From NCBI GenBank assembly GCA_038093515.1, contig JBBPSI010000262.1, forward strand, positions 1-32,434: DNA of 32,434 nucleotides, read 5' to 3'. The stretch comes from Butyriboletus loyo (taxonomy: Eukaryota; Basidiomycota; Agaricomycetes; Boletales; Boletaceae). The notes under the pieces were generated by a model. It saw only the letters and a list, made by a program, of their open reading frames with translations. It was not told the origin of the DNA and ran no database searches. Made by a program: the position numbers and the translations under genes. This document shows, in pieces, positions 29,079 to 32,434 of the stretch; the first letter of the stretch is position 1, and every line of letters begins with the position of its first letter.

Positions 29079-29591
29079 TAATCATAACATTTTATTCGTA
29101 CACTTCGTACACTTTCATTTCGGACTTAGTCGTTTCCAACTTCAAAGGTCACGTGACATAGCGCACGTGATCATGGGAACTTACATGTGATCCATTGCTG
29201 ACTAAGCATATGATGTCATGACCTAGACCAGGCCTAGACTCTATGACGTCACAACACATGTATTTAATCTCCGTTTACTTCTCTTCTTTTTGATCCCCGC
29301 GCCTCGTGTGGTTAATCACCGTTGCGCTTCCTCTTTAGTCTATCCATGTATAGTAGATCATCTCATGCACAGCATGGTCTGTGCGCACTTCTGTACAATA
29401 TATAAAGGCTCGTGGTTAGACTAGGATTCCCTAGTTTTAACCACTTGTCTATTCACTGGCAACAGTTGAAGATTAAGTTGAAACTCCTTGATTCCATCTT
29501 GCCAGGTCTTTGTGTAGACCTGCAACTGTAGTGGGACCTCGTGTGAAAGGGTACTACATGCTAGCATTCGACTGCGCGTTGCCTCGCAACA
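29079..29591 (+). repeat. LTR A4, 5' LTR of an apparently intact gypsy element
   Basis: Family-A LTR, about 513 bp, ending CTCGCAACA. The left end reads TAATCATAACA; the usual TGTTA before it is not visible, so the first bases are mutated or truncated and the left edge is uncertain by about 5 bases. It contains GTCACGTGAC (29148-29157) and a consensus CRE, TGACGTCA (29244-29251). Gag and pol of the same orientation follow, so it is the 5' LTR. The 3' LTR lies beyond the window. Confidence 0.85.
29376..29406 (+). promoter_or_regulatory. LTR A4 core promoter module
   Basis: GGTCTGTGC is followed after 14 nt by TATATAAA. The inverted repeat GCACAG CATGGT CTGTGC spans 29367-29384. Confidence 0.7.
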
Positions 29592-30369
29592 CTTGGTTAA
29601 AACTTCAGATACACACCCGGTCCCCAGGGTAGGGGTAGCGTGCTTGTCGGCGTTTGGCCAATAGCGTACCCGTCTCATTTCTCCTATCCCGCACATACCA
29701 GTAGGCCTCCACTTGACGGAGCAGAAATCCCGCTGAAGGGAAAACCCGGTACTCAGGGTTAAGAGTCGTTACTGCACGTTCAGCAGTTTTCTTTTCTGAT
29801 TGCCCCCGCCGCTTTTAGGGGAACCCCTTGGAAGGGTAGTTTTGCTCTTGTCGTAGCACTTGTAAAATTCATTCTCCGTCGCTCCCTTGGAGTTGATATT
29901 CTGCGCTAGGGTCGTGCCTAGTTTGCAAAGAGCGACTTCGGGACCCCCAAATCCCGTTGGCTGAGCTATTCCCAATTGTAGTCCCTGTGGTAACACGGGA
30001 GGTAGAACCAAAGAAAAAATATTCCAAAATTTGTCAATTAGTAGTAAAAAAGTCTTTACCCGTTCTCGTCCATTACCGGACAAAACTTTGTCGGAGATAT
30101 TACCTCCGTTCGAAAAAATATTTTCTACGTCCTACTTGTTGTAGAGTCCCCCAGAGTCACCTTGGAAAATAGGAGACAGTAAGGGCCTTTATACCTCGTA
30201 GTTTTCTTTTCATCTTTTGCCGAAGAAGCCGGTTCAGCCGAAGAAAAAGGTTGCTGAAGAAGATTTCAAAAATCACCCCTTTTCCTCCACCCCCGACTTC
30301 TTTTAATTTCTGCTTATCAAACTGGGTTCCGAATATTCTACGGATTTCCCAGACGACGACCAGAAAAGG
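29592..30369 (+). other. Untranslated leader of element A
   Basis: 778 bases between LTR and gag with only short, unsupported ORFs. Starting 3 bases after the LTR is TGGTTAAAACTTCAG, which has the TGG start of a tRNA-type primer site, but I cannot name a matching tRNA. The rest should carry packaging signals; none can be identified by eye. Confidence 0.5.
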
Positions 30370-31575
30370 ATGTCTGATCCTGGTCCGTCTTACGCCCCCG
30401 CCGACTATGTCCCTGCCGCCCCCACCTATGACGATCAGACCCTGCGCGCCCTCTTCGCGCAGTGGTTGGAAAAAGATACCCAAGGAGGAATTTCTAAGAA
30501 AGTTGCTGACCCAGGAGAATGGGATGGCGACAGAGAAAAGTTCCACCATTGGTGGACTTCACTTAAAGTCTGGGTGTCCATCAACACCTGGAAAACCGAC
30601 AAACTCAGGACGGTCGCGGTTCTCAGCCGCATTAAAGGCAAGGGCCAGGACTTTTCGCAATTGGTCCTGGAAGATTATGTCATGGAGGAAGAAAGATACA
30701 TAGATCCCCTTGACAAATCTAAAGGCAGAAAGAAGGATCTGGCCTGGCCAGAATGGGAGTACTTACAGGCCATGATCAGAGGCCACTTCCAGATCGACGT
30801 GCTTGCTCATCAGGCACTAAGGAAATTGGCCGCTCTCACCCAGGGCCAAACCCAAATCGATACCTTCCTAGAAAGGTTCAAGGTTCTATACCGACAATCG
30901 GAGTGCGAGCCCAAGCACGCCATTGAACTTCTAAAAAGGGCAGTAAAATACGAGATCTACAAACAGGTCTTCCTCTCATGTTCCGAGGATGTCCTAGAAG
31001 ATTTCAATAGTCTAGTGGAAGAGTTTAGAAGGACAGGAAGGTCCTTCGAACAGATGTATGCTGAGAGGGGAACGGGGCAAGCGCGGCAATGGAGGCCGTA
31101 TTCGCAGCAGCCCCAAAGAGGTTACCCGCCTCCTAAAGGACCCCCTCCTGGCTTCACAGCCACTGGAACACAACCGGGCCGCAGAGCCCCAATGGATCTT
31201 TCCGCACAACAATCTGGCCCTGAGACCAGAACATGTTTCGGCTGTGGGCAGGCCGGACACATCCGCCCAAACTGCCCTCAAAACCCAAACCGTTGGGATA
31301 AAGCCGGTGCCACTCCTCGCCCGAAAGTAAGGCAGCAGTGGATCCAGCAGGCCGATGGAACCTACGTCCAAGGTTGGGTTCAAATCAATGCCGCGGAGGT
31401 AACCCCTCCAAATTCCTCATATCAGTCAAGGCCGTTACCGGCACCACCTGCGGTTGGAGCACCGCAACAAGAAGTTTCCCAGCGCGCCGCGTATATGGGA
31501 GATGACGCCCGAGCGTACTGGGCAGATGTCTTCACTTGCGAAGCAAAGGAAAAGGCCTCGCGGTCTTTAAAATAA
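30370..31575 (+). CDS. gag: Gag of element A
   Basis: A 401-residue intact Gag with no internal stop. Residues about 35-230 form the capsid-like Retrotrans_gag region (FAQWLEKDTQGGISKKVADP, WDGDREKFHHWWTSLKVWV, YLQAMIRGHFQIDVLAHQ, QTQIDTFLERFKVLY). A Pro/Gln-rich linker leads to one classical zinc knuckle near residue 290 (CFGCGQAGHIRPNC). The first ATG of the frame follows a stop-rich leader. It ends TTA AAA TAA, where the -1 frameshift heptamer overlaps the stop, so Gag is the default product and Gag-Pol the minor one. Many CpG dinucleotides are kept, unlike in neighbouring elements, which suggests a recent insertion. Confidence 0.93.
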   Translation: MSDPGPSYAPADYVPAAPTYDDQTLRALFAQWLEKDTQGGISKKVADPGEWDGDREKFHHWWTSLKVWVSINTWKTDKLRTVAVLSRIKGKGQDFSQLVLEDYVMEEERYIDPLDKSKGRKKDLAWPEWEYLQAMIRGHFQIDVLAHQALRKLAALTQGQTQIDTFLERFKVLYRQSECEPKHAIELLKRAVKYEIYKQVFLSCSEDVLEDFNSLVEEFRRTGRSFEQMYAERGTGQARQWRPYSQQPQRGYPPPKGPPPGFTATGTQPGRRAPMDLSAQQSGPETRTCFGCGQAGHIRPNCPQNPNRWDKAGATPRPKVRQQWIQQADGTYVQGWVQINAAEVTPPNSSYQSRPLPAPPAVGAPQQEVSQRAAYMGDDARAYWADVFTCEAKEKASRSLK

Positions 31576-31608
31576 AGAAGTCTTCTAGTGTAGGGGTACC
31601 TAGAGGAC
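31566..31608 (+). promoter_or_regulatory. Programmed -1 ribosomal frameshift signal, gag/pol
   Basis: The heptamer TTTAAAA (31566-31572) fits X XXY YYZ in the gag frame (TTA AAA then stop TAA). A 7-nt spacer is followed by a 9-bp stem, GTCTTCTAG (31580-31588) with CTAGAGGAC (31600-31608), including one G-U pair, and an 11-nt loop. After a one-base slip back, the pol frame is open to the window end. Confidence 0.85.
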
Positions 31609-32434
31609 AGAACAATATTTCTTCTTTAAATTATTTTTCAAATTCTTTCTCTGCCCTATCTACATTTGTGGACTATTCCTTAGACACAGATGAACTTTCA
31701 TACGTACCATCAGAATCTAAGCTTTCGATTGGATCGGTCTTTGCGAATTCATCCCCGGATGTAAGTGCAGATGTCCCCGATTTAGTTGATTGTAAAGAGG
31801 ACGAATTTCTTGATTCCTGTATTAAATCAAATGAACTATCTATAGAAAAACTCGAAAGAGCGTCTCCTAACGGGAGCGCAGCGCACAAAAGCGTGCTTAA
31901 TTCTCTTTTGAGACAAATGAAAACCAGATCTCCGATTTCATCTCCGTCTTCTTCTAATTATAAATCCCCTAAATCTTCTTTAATGTTTGGTGGAGATTAC
32001 TCCCCGGTGGTGAAAATCACCTACCAGTCAAACGCTACTTGGCAAACTCGTTCGCTTAAAGCTTTGCTGGATACGGGAGCAGTCAATACCTTCATTGACA
32101 AAAATTATTGCGATACGAGAAAAATAGACACTGTACCATTAGAACGTTCCATGGAGGTTATCAATGCAGACGGCTCTAAAGGAGCAATAGGTCGCATTAC
32201 GCACAAAGCCTACCTATTTATGGAAATTGATGGGCACCACGAATCGATCGAGGCTTACGTCTCTCTTCTTGGTTCTCATCAAATGATTATTGGTTACGAT
32301 TGGTTTGCACGTCATAACCCAGACATTGACTGGCGTTTCAAAACCATTAAATTTAATCACTGTTCACCTTACTGTAGTGTTATCAGAGACTCTATTTCAT
32401 CTTCGAACATTACTTCTTGCTGTACGATAGAACC
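31566..32434 (+). CDS. pol: Pol of element A, N-terminal part (protease), runs off the window
   Basis: The -1 frame is open for about 289 codons to the last base. The first 150 residues are a Ser/Asp/Glu-rich linker (DELSYVPSESKLSIG, SPSSSNYKSPKSS). The aspartic protease follows: LKALLDTGAVNTFID with the DTGA active site, EVINADGSKGAIGRI, and MIIGYDWFARHNPDIDW, which corresponds to the ILG-W-HNP-IDW end of gypsy proteases. There is no ATG near its start, in line with expression only as a Gag-Pol fusion. RT, RNase H and IN are expected beyond the window. The coding sequence is poorer in GC than gag. Confidence 0.88.

Noticed and set aside
29592..29620. A named tRNA primer site for element A
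   Set aside because: TGGTTAAAACTTCAG begins like a tRNA-type site, but I cannot match it to a tRNA 3' end from memory, so it is noted only as a candidate.

Overview
This window is a retrotransposon graveyard, almost certainly from a mushroom-forming basidiomycete (Agaricomycetes). The reasons are the one cellular gene that can still be read through (a DUF6589 protein, a family expanded in these fungi), its 50-54 nt GT-AG introns, the Ty3/gypsy and Ty1/copia families present, and pervasive CpG decay. No rRNA, tRNA gene or CRISPR array was seen. Nearly every base belongs to an LTR element or to a gene broken by one.

Layout from left to right. 1-4876 is a nearly complete Ty1/copia element on the minus strand, with both LTRs, PPT, PBS, gag-protease and IN-RT-RNase H, disabled by one stop and two frame breaks. 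4877-5483 is the tail of a RecQ-like helicase gene (plus), converging on 5565-8931, a DUF6589 gene (minus) split by two solo LTRs of different families. 9105-9488 is an LTR-like segment. 9489-14018 is an old gypsy relic (plus) with a solo LTR inside its RT.

14019-24427 holds tandem chromodomain gypsy elements ('family B', minus). There is one long copy with gag, PR, RT, RNase H, IN, chromodomain and a third ORF after pol, and a gag-only deletion derivative sharing the middle LTR. 24428-27998 is the 3' third of another family-B copy on the plus strand. The third ORF (413 codons, three zinc knuckles) occurs in both copies and carries solo LTRs of other families. 28000-29078 is a copia gag-protease fragment. 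29079 to the window end is the 5' part of an apparently intact gypsy element ('family A'): 5' LTR, leader, gag, a textbook -1 frameshift site, and the start of pol.

Four points tie the window together. (1) Seven solo LTRs have exact 5-bp target duplications, and removing them restores host reading frames. (2) Of 18 in-frame stops counted outside the oldest relic, 17 are TGA, and several catalytic residues are lost by CpG-type changes; this points to methylation-linked or RIP-like decay. (3) Four unrelated LTR families share one promoter layout, GGTCTGTGC then 14-15 nt then TATA. (4) Family B looks self-primed, while the copia element looks primed by half of initiator tRNA-Met. The strongest candidates for undescribed biology are the family-B third ORF and the shared LTR promoter module.
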